Origin: Pygmaiobacter massiliensis
GTDB taxonomy: Bacteria > Bacillota > Clostridia > Oscillospirales > Ruminococcaceae
Direction: 5' to 3'
DNA length: 64,000 bases
Assembly (NCBI GenBank): GCA_022778585.1
Contig: JALFTI010000006.1
Coordinates: 28,019 to 92,018, forward strand
Below, piece after piece: positions 8,957 to 18,732 of this stretch. The position numbers and the translations under genes were made by a program. The notes under the pieces are model-generated. The model saw only the letters and a program-made list of their open reading frames with translations, had not been told where the DNA came from and made no database searches. The first letter of the stretch is position 1, and each line of letters opens with the position of its first letter.

Positions 8957-9877
8957 TCAGTCTCTCACTTCCAAATGCAACACATCCGGCCGTGCGTAGT
9001 GTCCGCAGGGGTCAAACTCCATTCGGCTGGCGGAAACCTTAGCCATATCCAGTTCGGCATATACAATCCCTTCCTGGTCCCAAAGCGGCTGGGTAACATA
9101 GTGGCCGTAAGGATCCACCACGCAGCTGCCTCCCCGGCATACAACCTGGTTTAGCGCCGCTATTTCCTGGGGGCAGTTTAGGTCTTTGGGGTAAATATCC
9201 TTGGTGAAATACATATTGCAGTTGATAAAATAGCACCGGCCTTCCAGCGCAATATGGCAGATGGTATTCTGCCATTCCGGGTTGTCGTTGGTATTGGGGG
9301 AAAGGTAAAGTGTAACCCCTTTTTGGTAAAGTGCCACCCGCGCTAAAGGCATATAGCTTTCCCAGCAGATCAAGCTGGCCATTGGTCCCCAAGGAGTATC
9401 TGCAATCGGAAAATAATCGCGGTTGGCATCTGCCCATACCACACGCTCCGCACCAGTGGGCTTCAGCTTGCGGTGTATCGATTCCAAAGCGCCGTCGGGA
9501 TTAAAAATTAAATTGGTATTGTATAGGGAAGCTGTAAGCCTATCTCGTTCCGACACGCCGATGCTGATATACACGCCCAGTTTTGCGGCGGCTTGAGCTA
9601 ACTGGGCAGTTTCAGGCCCGGGCACCAGAATGGAATTTTCATAATAGCGCACCCAATCTGCTCGCCCTTTTTCACTGCGGGCTCCAACCGTAAAACCAAA
9701 GGTCATTCCATAAGGATACCCCGGCACGAAAAGCTCGGGCAGAACAATCAGTTGGGCCCCCTGCCCGGCTGCGGTATCAATTAGTTTTAAGGCTTTGTCT
9801 ATACAGGCCGCTTTGTCAAACAGTACCGGCGCGGCCTGTATTACAGCAATTTTGCAAACAGATTTTAAATCTTTCAT
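8957..9877 (-). CDS. Nitrilase-family carbon-nitrogen hydrolase
   Basis: Member of the nitrilase superfamily, which hydrolyses nitriles or amides. The catalytic triad is visible as Glu48 (VLPELFVPGYP), Lys137 (HRKLKP) and Cys171 (LICWESYMPLAR). The CWExYMPL context and HRKLKPT.ER are typical of true nitrilases (branch 1) rather than amidases, so release of ammonia and a carboxylic acid from a nitrile is likely; the substrate is unknown. The 306-aa length is normal. It stands alone with its own promoter at 9919-9948 and a GGGGGG ribosome site. Confidence 0.85.
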   Translation of the reverse strand: MKDLKSVCKIAVIQAAPVLFDKAACIDKALKLIDTAAGQGAQLIVLPELFVPGYPYGMTFGFTVGARSEKGRADWVRYYENSILVPGPETAQLAQAAAKLGVYISIGVSERDRLTASLYNTNLIFNPDGALESIHRKLKPTGAERVVWADANRDYFPIADTPWGPMASLICWESYMPLARVALYQKGVTLYLSPNTNDNPEWQNTICHIALEGRCYFINCNMYFTKDIYPKDLNCPQEIAALNQVVCRGGSCVVDPYGHYVTQPLWDQEGIVYAELDMAKVSASRMEFDPCGHYARPDVLHLEVRD

Positions 9878-9918
9878 AAACCAAAACCCCCCGTGTTGTA
9901 CAAAAACACATTTTCTTC

Positions 9919-9948
9919 CTTATAACATTTCACACCGGGCAGTGTCAA
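9919..9948 (-). promoter_or_regulatory. Promoter for the nitrilase gene
   Basis: Read on the minus strand, TTGACA (9948-9943) and TATAAG (9924-9919) are separated by 18 bases. The nitrilase ATG is 42 bases downstream of the -10 box. Confidence 0.75.
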
Positions 9949-10506
9949 GCAATGCGCAGATACGGAGGGAGGGTGCCGCAAAAGTTAAGGCGATATTTTC
10001 CTATCCTACCTTTGGCCAAGAAAAGTATTTTAGCCAATGAAAGAAGCTTGTATTTAAATATGTCCGATGGGCGCTTTGTTTTTGCCGATCTGCTGGAGCA
10101 TATAAAAAACTGGAAACAGTTTTCGATTGACTGCGCGCTGGCTGTAGGTGCATACTGGTATTGCTTTGGAAAGCATTTGGTGAAAAGTACCAGGCTTTGC
10201 GGGTGAAAGTACTGTGTTCATAACCGAAACAAAATTTGGTAAAGTGCTTTTTAAATAAAAATAAAGGCGAGGTTTAGGCAAAATTACAATATATGTGAAA
10301 GTTTAGCCTTGTGTGAACAGGCTGAAAAAACACGAAAATTTGGGCCTGTTTCTGTACAAAATGTGAGAAAAAAGTTTTACTGTGCAAAAAAAATATTTTT
10401 CTCCATGGTGTTTTTTACAAATTCAATAACAATTTTCTGGAGATTCTTTACAAAATTCATATTATAACTATATATAACAAGGTATTACTTTATAAACGGC
10501 CCATAA
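9949..10506. other. AT-rich intergenic region without a recognisable gene
   Basis: About 560 bases, increasingly AT-rich toward the right. A 48-codon open frame starting with the ATG near 10061 has neither a ribosome site nor any resemblance I recognise, and I do not call it. Confidence 0.5.
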
Positions 10507-10535
10507 TTGACTTTCCAGAAAGATTCTGTTATAGT
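10507..10535 (+). promoter_or_regulatory. Promoter of the peptidase/peptide-transport operon
   Basis: TTGACT at 10507-10512 and TATAGT at 10530-10535 are separated by 17 bases. It leaves a 5' untranslated region of about 160 bases before the M20 peptidase gene. Confidence 0.75.
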
Positions 10536-10700
10536 AAAGCCACATGGTGAACATGAACGAAAAAGTGTCGTTCCTTCTTCGGAAATTGGGCATTTAGTAA
10601 TGATTCATGGATAAATGATGATTTTTAAGTAAAATTTGAGTGTTGCCTTATAAGAAAAAAGAAAAAATGACATTTTCGTGAAAAAAGGAAGTTGTCAGCT

Positions 10701-11840
10701 ATGTTTGAACTGAAAGATTATCTGGACCGGCTGGAAGCGTTGGTCAATACCGAAAGTGGTTCGCTGAATGCGGCGGGCATTACCCGCGTGGCGGACCAGT
10801 TGGCTGGCTGGTATAAAGAGCTTGGCGGCTGGCAGGTTACCTATCACCATCTGGATGACCGCACCGGCCCGCTTTTGGAGATTACCAACAAACCCGGCGC
10901 GGAGCGGTATGATGTGACCTTTGTGGGACATATGGACACGGTTTTTCCCGACGGAACAGTGGCTAAGCGTCCGTTTACGAAGGATGAAGAAAATTGCTAT
11001 GGCCCCGGCGTGGGGGATATGAAAGACGGCGATGTAGCTATGTACGAGATCGCCAAGAACCTTTCAAAGGACACATTGGACAAACTGGCTATTTGTATGG
11101 CCTATAACCCGGATGAAGAGATTGGCAGTATGTACTCCCGGGAAGAGCTGGACCGCATTGCAGCCAAGAGCGATTACATATTTGTGATGGAATCGGCCGG
11201 CGGCCGCGGTGAAAAGCATTGCTTTGCACGCAAAGGCATGGTGGCCTATGATCTGGAGTTTACCGGTAAAGCCGGCCATGCGGGCTTTATGTTTGAACTG
11301 GATGTAGCCAGCGCGGTGGAGGAGATGGGCCACTGGATTTTGGACCTGTGTGCCTTGGCAAGCCGTGAGGATAACACCACCGTGAATGTGGGGGTGGCAC
11401 AAGGCGGTACCGCTGTAAATGTAGTGCCGGAACATGCCGTTTTGCGCATGGAGTCGCGCTTTGTAAAATATTCCGAGCGTGACCGGGTGGAAAAGGCCAT
11501 CCAGGCAATGCTCAATACACCCTGCAAGGTGGAAGGGGTTACGGTAAAGGCCATTGCTCACCGGCAGTCTCCGCCTTGGGTACGGACCGAAAAAGCTCAG
11601 GCCTACTATGACCACATTTACAAACTGGCAGAACAGGCCGGGCTGCCGTTTACCGACAAAGACCGGGGCGGCCTTTCGGATGCAAACCATATGTCCCAGT
11701 TTGGCGCCATTTGTTTGGATGGTATGGGACCCCATGGTGCGTTGGATCACAGCGACAAGGAATACAGCGTGATCGAATCTGCTGAATATTGCGTAAAGCT
11801 GTGTAGTTTGTTGCTGGATGATCTGGCAAAAAATAAATAA
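10701..11840 (+). CDS. M20 family metallopeptidase (carboxypeptidase G2-like)
   Basis: Zinc-dependent aminoacylase/carboxypeptidase of the M20 family, 379 aa. Metal and catalytic residues are visible: His77 and Asp79 in VGHMDTVFPDG, Asp106 in GPGVGDMKDG, Glu139-Glu140 in NPDEEIGS, Glu164 in VMESA, and a C-terminal His in ALDHSDKE. The spacing matches the glutamate carboxypeptidase (CPG2/DapE-like) branch. The ATG at 10701 lies 10 bases after GGAA; an in-frame TTG at 10692 abuts the ribosome site. It lies immediately upstream of a peptide ABC importer, so it probably trims imported peptides or N-acyl amino acids in the cytoplasm. Confidence 0.85.
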   Translation: MFELKDYLDRLEALVNTESGSLNAAGITRVADQLAGWYKELGGWQVTYHHLDDRTGPLLEITNKPGAERYDVTFVGHMDTVFPDGTVAKRPFTKDEENCYGPGVGDMKDGDVAMYEIAKNLSKDTLDKLAICMAYNPDEEIGSMYSREELDRIAAKSDYIFVMESAGGRGEKHCFARKGMVAYDLEFTGKAGHAGFMFELDVASAVEEMGHWILDLCALASREDNTTVNVGVAQGGTAVNVVPEHAVLRMESRFVKYSERDRVEKAIQAMLNTPCKVEGVTVKAIAHRQSPPWVRTEKAQAYYDHIYKLAEQAGLPFTDKDRGGLSDANHMSQFGAICLDGMGPHGALDHSDKEYSVIESAEYCVKLCSLLLDDLAKNK

Positions 11841-11915
11841 AACAGTTGGATTTTTATGCGGTCCGCAGCGGGGCTGCATGGGAATAAAAGCAAAATGAAA
11901 AAGGAGGAAAAACAA

Positions 11916-13487
11916 ATGAAAACCAAATTTCGCGTTGTCAGCCTGGTTATGGCACTGGCAATGGCCGTAGGCGTACTGGCGGGCTGCTCTGGCTCTTCCA
12001 GCTCCAGCGGTAGCACTGCTGCTTCCGGCAGCACCACTACTTCTGGTGCAAGCACTGCGGGTAAGACCGACCTGGTCATTGTTATGCCGGAGGATCTGGA
12101 GACCTTTGACCCGGTCAACTCTTCCGCTCGGTGTACCATGGCCATTACCCGTATGCTGTACACCACCCTGTATGTGCCCGATGCCGAGGGTCAGCCCCAG
12201 CCTCTGCTTGCTGAGAGCATGGATGTTATCTCCGACACCGAACTGCACTTTAACCTGGTAAAGGGCGCTAAGTTCTCCGATGGCTCCGAGATCACTGCGG
12301 ACGATGTGGTCGCCAGCCTGAACCGCGCACTGGCCAGCCCCAACTTCAGCACTTTGATGGGCGCTATCGAGAGCTTTGAAAAGGTGGATGACTACACCGT
12401 GAAAGCTGTTACCAGCGGTCCGGCTCCGTCCATCCAGCTGGCTCTGTCCCACAACGGTACCTCCATTCTGCCGGCCGAGTACATCGAAGAAGCTGAGGCT
12501 TCCGGCGACTGGAGCAATCCGATCTGCTCCGGCCCCTATGTGCTGGATCACCGTACCATCGGCCAGGAAGTTAAGGTCGTCAAGAACGAAGACTACTTCT
12601 GCACCGAGCGCGCTGCTCAGAACACCTCTATCACCTTCAAGTATGTGCCGGAAGCTTCCAGCCGTACCATCATGGTAGAGACCGGCGAGGCCGATGCCAA
12701 CTATATGTTTGCCGCTGCCGATAAGGACACCGTTGCCGGCAACAGCGATCTGACCTTGCACACCAACACTGGTACCGTGGTCAGCTACTTCGGCTTCGAT
12801 ACCACCATGGCTCCGTTTGACGATGTCCGCGTTCGTCAGGCCATGTGCTATGCCTTTGACCGCGAGGCCATCATCGACATGGTCTGCGAAGGCTTGGGCA
12901 AGCCCTCCTATACCATTATGCCTCCCTCTACCCTGGGCTATGTAGAGAACGCTGGCGGCTACAGCTATGACCCCGAGAAGGCCAAAGAGCTGTTGGCTGA
13001 GGCTGGCTATGCGGATGGCTTCACCACCGATCTGCTGGTCTTCAACGATGCCGGCGCCGCTGCTGCTCCGGTTCTGCAGAACTACCTGGCCGCTGTGGGC
13101 ATTACTGCCAATATTCAGCGTTATGAGTCTAGCGTCCGTATGGATATGCTGGCCAACCACGAGGTTCCCACCTTCTTCGGCAGCTGGGGCGCTATGTCCG
13201 ACGCCGACCTGGTGCTGCCCCGTCTGTTCACCGAAGCGGCCATCGGCGGCATGAACTTCTCGTTCTGGTATGACGAGGAATGCACTGCTCTGCTGGAGGA
13301 TGCCCGTAACACCTATGACACTGAGGAGCGTGTCTCCCTGTACAACGAGGCTGTTACTATGATTGACCAGGACGCCGCTTGGGCTCCGCTGTATATCGCC
13401 GATGTGTTCGCACTGACCCGTGCTGATCTGCAGGGTGTTGTGCTGGACGGCGAAGGCCTGATCGACTTCTGGGCTCTGCACTACTAA
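11916..13487 (+). CDS. Peptide ABC transporter substrate-binding lipoprotein
   Basis: Family 5 extracellular solute-binding protein (DppA/OppA type), 523 aa. It has a lipoprotein signal peptide with lipobox LAGC (Cys24) and a Ser/Gly/Thr-rich linker of about 30 residues, then the mature domain beginning DLVIVMPEDLETFDPVN and containing KFSDGSEITADDV, the family signature region. The ATG at 11916 follows a perfect AGGAGG. Codon use (GCT, GGT, TCC, CTG) looks more biased than in the neighbours, suggesting high expression. An inter-gene hairpin downstream would favour more of this protein than of the permeases. Confidence 0.93.
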   Translation: MKTKFRVVSLVMALAMAVGVLAGCSGSSSSSGSTAASGSTTTSGASTAGKTDLVIVMPEDLETFDPVNSSARCTMAITRMLYTTLYVPDAEGQPQPLLAESMDVISDTELHFNLVKGAKFSDGSEITADDVVASLNRALASPNFSTLMGAIESFEKVDDYTVKAVTSGPAPSIQLALSHNGTSILPAEYIEEAEASGDWSNPICSGPYVLDHRTIGQEVKVVKNEDYFCTERAAQNTSITFKYVPEASSRTIMVETGEADANYMFAAADKDTVAGNSDLTLHTNTGTVVSYFGFDTTMAPFDDVRVRQAMCYAFDREAIIDMVCEGLGKPSYTIMPPSTLGYVENAGGYSYDPEKAKELLAEAGYADGFTTDLLVFNDAGAAAAPVLQNYLAAVGITANIQRYESSVRMDMLANHEVPTFFGSWGAMSDADLVLPRLFTEAAIGGMNFSFWYDEECTALLEDARNTYDTEERVSLYNEAVTMIDQDAAWAPLYIADVFALTRADLQGVVLDGEGLIDFWALHY

Positions 13488-13533
13488 GAAAAATCACGCG
13501 GGAGTCCCTGTCGTGAAACATGTTTGAGGATGC

Positions 13534-13575
13534 GCCCGTCCTGTCCTGCACTTGGCAGCCCAGGGCGGGCCTTTC
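13534..13575 (+). terminator. Intercistronic hairpin / partial terminator
   Basis: GCCCGTCCTG (13534-13543) pairs with CAGGGCGGGC (13561-13570) as a 10-bp stem with one G-T pair, followed by CTTTCTC. Located between the binding-protein gene and the first permease gene, it probably lets only part of the transcription continue. Confidence 0.65.
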
Positions 13576-13620
13576 TCAAATTACAGTCCCGACATATTCC
13601 CTCTTTTGGGAGGAGAACAG

Positions 13621-14556
13621 ATGTATAAATATGTCATTAAACGCCTTTTGGCGTTGATTCCTGTCATCCTGGGCGTCATCTTTATCATCTACCTGATTTT
13701 GTACCTGACCCCCGGCGATGCTGTCACTACCATTTTGGGTGTGAACTACACAGAGGAAGCCGCCGAACGAGTCCGTGAAGAATTGGGGCTGAATCAGCCT
13801 TTCTTGGTGCAATTTGGCACCTATGTGCTAAATCTGTGCCGGTTGGATTTCGGAAATTCGTATATTACGGGTCTGCCGGTAATTGAACAGATTGCTGCTC
13901 GGTTCCCCGCAACCTTTATTCTGGTTTTTGTCTCGATGGCGTTGTGCACCATCCTGTCGCTGCCGGTAGGCGTTCAGTCCGCTGTAAAGCCTAACTCCTT
14001 TTTCTCGAACTTTACCTCTGCCCTCAGCATGATCGGTATTGCGCTGCCCACCTTCTGGCTGGGTCTTATGCTGATTTTGTGGTTCTCGGTGGGTCTGGGC
14101 TGGCTGCCTTCCACTGGTTCGCTGAGTGTAAAAGGTCTTATCCTGCCTTCCATTACCCTGTGTGCTTCTTTTATGGCTGGTACCATGCGTACCACCCGTT
14201 CTTCCATGCTGGAAGCGCTGAACCAGGATTATATCCGCACCGCCAAAGCCAAGGGTGTTGCGCACAAAGATGTAATCAATAAGCATGCTTTGAAGAATGC
14301 TTTGCTGCCGGTTATTACGGTTATCGGTATGAATGTAGGTTCTCAGCTGGGCGGTTCGGTTTTGACCGAGACGGTATTTGCTTTCCCGGGCTTGGGTCGG
14401 TTGCTGATGGACGGCATTAACACTCGTGACACGCCCACCGTTTTGGGTGCGCTGGTGGTCATGGCGCTTTGCATTGGTCTGTGCAACCTGCTTGTCGACA
14501 TCATCTTTGCGTTTGTCGACCCGCGCATCAAATCCCAGTACAGCAAGGGGAGGTAA
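13621..14556 (+). CDS. dppB: Peptide ABC transporter permease (DppB type)
   Basis: Inner-membrane permease, 311 aa, of the DppB/OppB family. It starts with the typical YVIKRLLALIPVILGVIFI membrane helix and carries the TPGD motif, then about five further membrane segments and the permease EAA loop (RTAKAKGVAHKDVINKHAL), which contacts the ATPases. The ATG at 13621 has an ideal GGAGG site; upstream in-frame codons fall in the preceding hairpin. Six bases separate it from dppC. Confidence 0.93.
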   Translation: MYKYVIKRLLALIPVILGVIFIIYLILYLTPGDAVTTILGVNYTEEAAERVREELGLNQPFLVQFGTYVLNLCRLDFGNSYITGLPVIEQIAARFPATFILVFVSMALCTILSLPVGVQSAVKPNSFFSNFTSALSMIGIALPTFWLGLMLILWFSVGLGWLPSTGSLSVKGLILPSITLCASFMAGTMRTTRSSMLEALNQDYIRTAKAKGVAHKDVINKHALKNALLPVITVIGMNVGSQLGGSVLTETVFAFPGLGRLLMDGINTRDTPTVLGALVVMALCIGLCNLLVDIIFAFVDPRIKSQYSKGR

Positions 14557-14562
14557 CGAAGG

Positions 14563-15465
14563 ATGGAAGAGACCAAAAAAATTATAACCCGGAAAGAGAT
14601 CCTCAAACAGTTTAAGAAAAAGACCCAGTTCCAGGAAATCTTGACCCGGTTTTTGCGCAACAGACTGGCTATTGTAGGCATTGTTATGTTTGCAATTATT
14701 CTTCTGATTGCCATTTTTGCGCCGCTGTTGGCCGACTACCAAACCGAAGCGTTGGGTATGAACCCCAGCGAGCGTTTGCAGGGGCCCAGCATGGCCCACT
14801 GGTTTGGTACCGATGAAATGGGCCGTGATGTGTTTGCCCGTGTGGTGCATGGGGCCAGAACCTCGCTGTCTATCGGCTTTATTGCCACGCTATTTTCGCT
14901 GTTAATTGGCGGTGCGCTGGGCGCTATTGCCGGTTATGTGGGCGGCTGGCTGGACGAAGTGATCATGCGTGTCATGGATGTTATGCTGTGCTTGCCGGAA
15001 ATGCTTTTGGCCATTGCCATTGTGGCGGCATTTGGTACCAGTACTACCAACATGGTTATCGCTATTGGTATTAGCCGTGTGCCGCGTTTTGCGCGTATTG
15101 TGCGCTCTTCGGTGCTTACAGTACGCGGTATGGAGTATGTGGAAGCTGCCCGCGCTATTGGCGCAAACAGCTTTACCATTGTAACCCGCCATGTGCTTAT
15201 GAACTGCTTAGCTCCGATCATTGTGCAGATTTCGCTGATCTTCGCCAGCGCTATTCTGGCCATTTCTTCGCTGAGCTTCCTGGGTCTGGGCATTCAGCCC
15301 CCCGCTCCGGAATGGGGCAATATGCTGGCGACCGGCCGGCAGTACATGCGCGGCAACTCGCACTTGGTGCTCGCTCCGGGCCTTGCCATCTTCTTCTCGA
15401 TCTTTTCGCTGAACCTGTTGGGCGACGGTCTGCGCGATGCGCTTGACCCGAGACTGAAACAATGA
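14563..15465 (+). CDS. dppC: Peptide ABC transporter permease (DppC type)
   Basis: Second permease, 300 aa. It has a cytoplasmic N-terminal segment, a membrane helix ([20 protein letters not shown]), the family motif [16 protein letters not shown], further membrane helices and the EAA loop ([19 protein letters not shown]). It ends with the usual [14 protein letters not shown]. It partners DppB to form the translocation pore. dppD starts 10 bases downstream. Confidence 0.93.
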   Translation: MEETKKIITRKEILKQFKKKTQFQEILTRFLRNRLAIVGIVMFAIILLIAIFAPLLADYQTEALGMNPSERLQGPSMAHWFGTDEMGRDVFARVVHGARTSLSIGFIATLFSLLIGGALGAIAGYVGGWLDEVIMRVMDVMLCLPEMLLAIAIVAAFGTSTTNMVIAIGISRVPRFARIVRSSVLTVRGMEYVEAARAIGANSFTIVTRHVLMNCLAPIIVQISLIFASAILAISSLSFLGLGIQPPAPEWGNMLATGRQYMRGNSHLVLAPGLAIFFSIFSLNLLGDGLRDALDPRLKQ

Positions 15466-15475
15466 GGAGGGCAAC

Positions 15476-16471
15476 ATGGCTGACGAAATCCTGAAAATTA
15501 AAGATCTGGTTATTCAGTATGTGAGCGATGGCGAAGTGACCGAAGCGGTCAACGGCATCGATCTGGAACTGAAAGAGGGCCAGACCCTTGGCCTGGTCGG
15601 TGAGACCGGCGCAGGCAAAACTACTACGGCCCTTTCGGTCTTGAATCTGGTTCCAAAGCCCCAGGGCCGTGTCGTTTCCGGCGAGGTTTTTCTGGATGGC
15701 GAAAATGTGCTGGAAAAGTCTGAACGGGAGATGGAAGCGATCCGCGGCAATAAGGTGTCGATGATCTTCCAGGACCCGATGAGCTCTTTGAACCCGGTTA
15801 TGACGGTGGGCGAGCAGATTGCCGAAGTAGTCCGCATTCACGACAATGTGGATGAAAAGACGGCTATGGCCCGTGCACGGGAAATGCTGGAAACGGTGGG
15901 CATTCCCGGCGAGCGCGCCGGCGAGTATCCGCACCAGTTTTCCGGCGGCATGAAGCAGCGTGTGCTGATTGCGATTGCCTTGGCCTGCTCGCCGAAGCTG
16001 CTTTTGGCCGACGAGCCCACCACCGCATTGGATGTGACCATTCAGGCACAGGTTTTGGAATTGATGCGCGGGCTGAAGAAAAAATTCAATATGGCTATGG
16101 TCATGATCACCCACGACTTTGGTATTGTGGCCGAGGTGTGTGACGAGGTTTCGGTTATGTATGCCGGCCGCATTGTGGAACATGGCAATCTGCAGGATAT
16201 TTTCGACAACAAGCGCCATCCCTATACCGAGGGTTTGTTTAACTCGCTGCCGGATATTAACAACCGCAAATCCTCTTTGAAGCCCATCAAGGGCCTGATG
16301 CCGGATCCCACCAACCTGCCTTCCGGCTGCCCGTTCCATCCCCGCTGCGATTATGTGTGCGAGAAATGCTCGAAAGAGATGCCGCCCAAGACCTGGATCA
16401 ATGACACCCATTATGTGCGCTGCTGGCTGTACGAAAATACGACCGAAAGCCGCCTGACAGAAGGGGAATAA
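15476..16471 (+). CDS. dppD: Peptide ABC transporter ATP-binding protein (DppD type)
   Basis: ATPase subunit, 331 aa. It has Walker [10 protein letters not shown] (residues 42-50), Q-loop [13 protein letters not shown], signature FSGGMKQR, Walker [13 protein letters not shown] and the H-loop MITHDFG. The C-terminal oligopeptide/dipeptide-transporter domain contains the cysteine cluster [15 protein letters not shown], thought in related proteins to hold an iron-sulfur cluster. It works as a heterodimer with the next gene's product. Confidence 0.94.
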   Translation: MADEILKIKDLVIQYVSDGEVTEAVNGIDLELKEGQTLGLVGETGAGKTTTALSVLNLVPKPQGRVVSGEVFLDGENVLEKSEREMEAIRGNKVSMIFQDPMSSLNPVMTVGEQIAEVVRIHDNVDEKTAMARAREMLETVGIPGERAGEYPHQFSGGMKQRVLIAIALACSPKLLLADEPTTALDVTIQAQVLELMRGLKKKFNMAMVMITHDFGIVAEVCDEVSVMYAGRIVEHGNLQDIFDNKRHPYTEGLFNSLPDINNRKSSLKPIKGLMPDPTNLPSGCPFHPRCDYVCEKCSKEMPPKTWINDTHYVRCWLYENTTESRLTEGE

Positions 16472-16484
16472 GGAGGGACGAGCT

Positions 16485-17519
16485 TTGGCAGATGTATTGC
16501 TTGAAGTCAAAAACTTAAAAAAATATTTTAAAACACCCAGAGGTCTGCTTCACGCAGTGGACGATGTGAGCTTTACGCTGGAGCGCGGTAAAACCCTGGG
16601 CGTAGTGGGCGAGTCCGGCTGCGGCAAGTCCACCACTGGCCGTACGATTCTGCGGCTGGAAGAACCTACCTCCGGTGAGATTTGGTTCGAGGGTGAGAAT
16701 ATTACCCATGCGGATAAACACAAAATGCGCAAGCTGCGTCAGGACATGCAGCTGATTTTCCAGGACCCGTTCTCTTCGTTGGACCCCCGCCAGACCATCA
16801 GCGAGGCCATTGAAGAACCGCTGAAGCTTTCGGGTACCATTAAAAACCACGATGAGCGGTTTATGCGGGTGCTGGAGTTGATGAAAACGGTAGGCTTGGC
16901 CGAGCGTTTGGTGAACACCTATCCGCACGAGCTGGACGGCGGCCGCCGTCAGCGTATTGGCATTGCCCGTGCGTTGGCTATGAACCCCAAGTTCATTGTT
17001 TGCGACGAACCGGTTTCCGCACTGGATGTGTCGATTCAGGCGCAGATTTTGAACCTGATGAAAGAGGTTCAGAAAGAGATGAACCTGACCTACATGTTCA
17101 TCACCCACGACCTGTCGGTTGTTAACCATTTTTCGGATGACATTGCCGTTATGTATCTGGGCCGGCTGATCGAGAAGGCACCTTCTGAAAAGCTGTTTGA
17201 AAAGCCGATGCATCCGTATACGCAGGCGCTTTTGTCGGCAATTCCTATTCCCTCGCTGCATAACCGCAAAGAGCGGATTATCATTAAGGGCGAAATTACT
17301 TCGCCCATTGACCCGAAGCCGGTATGCCGGTTTGCAAACCGCTGCCCGTACACCGAAAAAATTTGCACCGAAAAAGAGCCGCCCCTGGTGGAGCTGGAGC
17401 CGGGCCACTTTGTGGCCTGCCATATGTGCCAGGGCAACTGCTCGAAGCCTGCGCCCACTATGGAAGAGGCCGAGGCGCATGCAGCGGCAGAGGCACACGC
17501 AGGTGCTGCTGAGGCGTAA
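16485..17519 (+). CDS. dppF: Peptide ABC transporter ATP-binding protein (DppF type)
   Basis: Second ATPase subunit, 344 aa, starting at TTG with a good AAGGAGG 8 bases upstream. Walker A is GESGCGKST and Walker B is [12 protein letters not shown]. The ABC signature reads LDGGRRQR instead of the usual LSGGQ-QR, so the signature serine is replaced by Asp. I believe this variant recurs in clostridial DppF proteins. The C-terminal part has the CRFANRCPY cysteine motif, then an Ala/Glu/His-rich tail. Confidence 0.92.
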   Translation: MADVLLEVKNLKKYFKTPRGLLHAVDDVSFTLERGKTLGVVGESGCGKSTTGRTILRLEEPTSGEIWFEGENITHADKHKMRKLRQDMQLIFQDPFSSLDPRQTISEAIEEPLKLSGTIKNHDERFMRVLELMKTVGLAERLVNTYPHELDGGRRQRIGIARALAMNPKFIVCDEPVSALDVSIQAQILNLMKEVQKEMNLTYMFITHDLSVVNHFSDDIAVMYLGRLIEKAPSEKLFEKPMHPYTQALLSAIPIPSLHNRKERIIIKGEITSPIDPKPVCRFANRCPYTEKICTEKEPPLVELEPGHFVACHMCQGNCSKPAPTMEEAEAHAAAEAHAGAAEA

Positions 17520-17560
17520 AATGGCAGAATAAAGCAATTAATTTATTCAGCAATGAAAAG

Positions 17561-17594
17561 AACCCGACAGGTGGATTTCCTGTCGGGTTTTTTT
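17561..17594 (+). terminator. Terminator of the peptide-transport operon
   Basis: AACCCGACAGG (17561-17571) pairs perfectly with CCTGTCGGGTT (17579-17589), followed by seven T. Confidence 0.92.
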
Positions 17595-17880
17595 ATTTTA
17601 AGATTTATTTACTAGCGTTGCCAACATTTTTGGTGAAAAAGAAAAGGCTGACGGCTATTTTGCTTATCAAATTTTGCAGGCTTTTCTATTAGATTGATGC
17701 CGGTAAACAAAATTGTAAAAACAGCATACAAGCGACTCGCTATTAAAGCAAAAGATAGTAGAGTAAGCGAAAGTCCCGCAGAATTGGCCGAAAAAACGGC
17801 ACAATGCGGGACTTCTATTTGCTAAAAATTAAAAAATGGAAAGGGCTTTTTGCCAATTTTGCAAAAAAGGAATACAGACT
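17595..17880. other. Intergenic region with a nested palindrome
   Basis: No gene is visible between the dpp terminator and the 3' end of tyrA. It contains an outer inverted repeat AAGTCCCGCA (17771-17780) / TGCGGGACTT (17805-17814) enclosing an inner GCCG/CGGC hairpin at 17787-17800. There is no clear T run, so it may be an RNA 3'-end processing stem for the aromatic operon rather than a classical terminator. Confidence 0.5.
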
Positions 17881-18732
17881 TTAGCGGTCAAATAAAGCAC
17901 GGCGAGCGGTAGAACGGCGGAACAGCTCCTTCATGCCGTCAAAATCCTCCTGGTCAATCATCTGGCGTAGTTTTCCAAGCTGTGCCTGGAAAGCATCCAG
18001 CTGGGCCAGTAAGGGGGCCTTGTTCATAACAAACAATTCGCTCCACATATTCTCGTTAATCCGGGCAATGCGGGTTAAATCCCGGAAAGAATCGCCGGTA
18101 TAATTCTGCAAGTTTTCGTCTTCGTTGCAGGTCATTAAGGAAACGGCGATCAAATGGGTTAACTGTGAAACAAAGCCAATAATCTCGTCATGCTGGGCGA
18201 TGGTAAGCCGCGTAACCTTAGAAAAACCCAAAAGTGCCCCCAGCTCAATGGCCGTTTGAATGCCTTCTTCGGTGTTATGGTCGGTAGGAACAACAATAAA
18301 GTTTGCCGCACCAAAAATGGCATCTGTGCTGTTACGCACACCATACACTTCCCGGCCAGCCATTGGGTGACAGCCTACCAGTTCCAGGTCCGGGCGCAAA
18401 AAGTTTTGAATCACATCCAATACGCCGCCTTTTACGCCGGAAACATCGGTCAGCAAGGTTCCGGGAGCAAACAAATGCTGGTACTGGCGTACCCATTCAA
18501 TTTCTACCTTCGGGTAAAGGCCCAAAATGACCAGCTGTGCCTGGCCGATCATTTCGGGGTCTGGGCGGGTAGAACCGGCTTTAATAAAGCCTTCGTGCAG
18601 TGCATAGCCAATGCTGTCGGGATTTTGGTCAATGGCCTCCACATGGCACCCGGCTTTGTGCAGTGCCCGGGCGTAGCTGCCGCCAATGAGTCCCAACCCT
18701 ACAATTAAAATGTGAGTATTTTTATGGATCAT
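17881..18732 (-). CDS. tyrA: Prephenate dehydrogenase
   Basis: Oxidatively decarboxylates prephenate to 4-hydroxyphenylpyruvate, the tyrosine branch. It is 283 aa with the NAD-binding GLGLIGGSYARAL at residues 12-24, the catalytic-region motif VGCHPMAGRE and the helical C-terminal dimerisation domain. No ACT domain follows. The ATG at 18732 overlaps the aroA stop in ATGA, so translation is coupled. It is the last gene of the aro operon, placing tyrosine synthesis under the same attenuator as the common pathway. Confidence 0.94.
   Translation of the reverse strand: MIHKNTHILIVGLGLIGGSYARALHKAGCHVEAIDQNPDSIGYALHEGFIKAGSTRPDPEMIGQAQLVILGLYPKVEIEWVRQYQHLFAPGTLLTDVSGVKGGVLDVIQNFLRPDLELVGCHPMAGREVYGVRNSTDAIFGAANFIVVPTDHNTEEGIQTAIELGALLGFSKVTRLTIAQHDEIIGFVSQLTHLIAVSLMTCNEDENLQNYTGDSFRDLTRIARINENMWSELFVMNKAPLLAQLDAFQAQLGKLRQMIDQEDFDGMKELFRRSTARRALFDR

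Noticed and set aside
11064..13481. 805-codon minus-strand open frame opposite the peptide-binding protein and M20 genes
   Set aside because: It is a codon-bias shadow of two highly biased genes on the plus strand, both of which have clear motifs.
18561..18580. GGGCGGGTAGAA inside tyrA resembling the array repeat tail
   Set aside because: It lies within conserved coding sequence and lacks the rest of the repeat, so it is chance.
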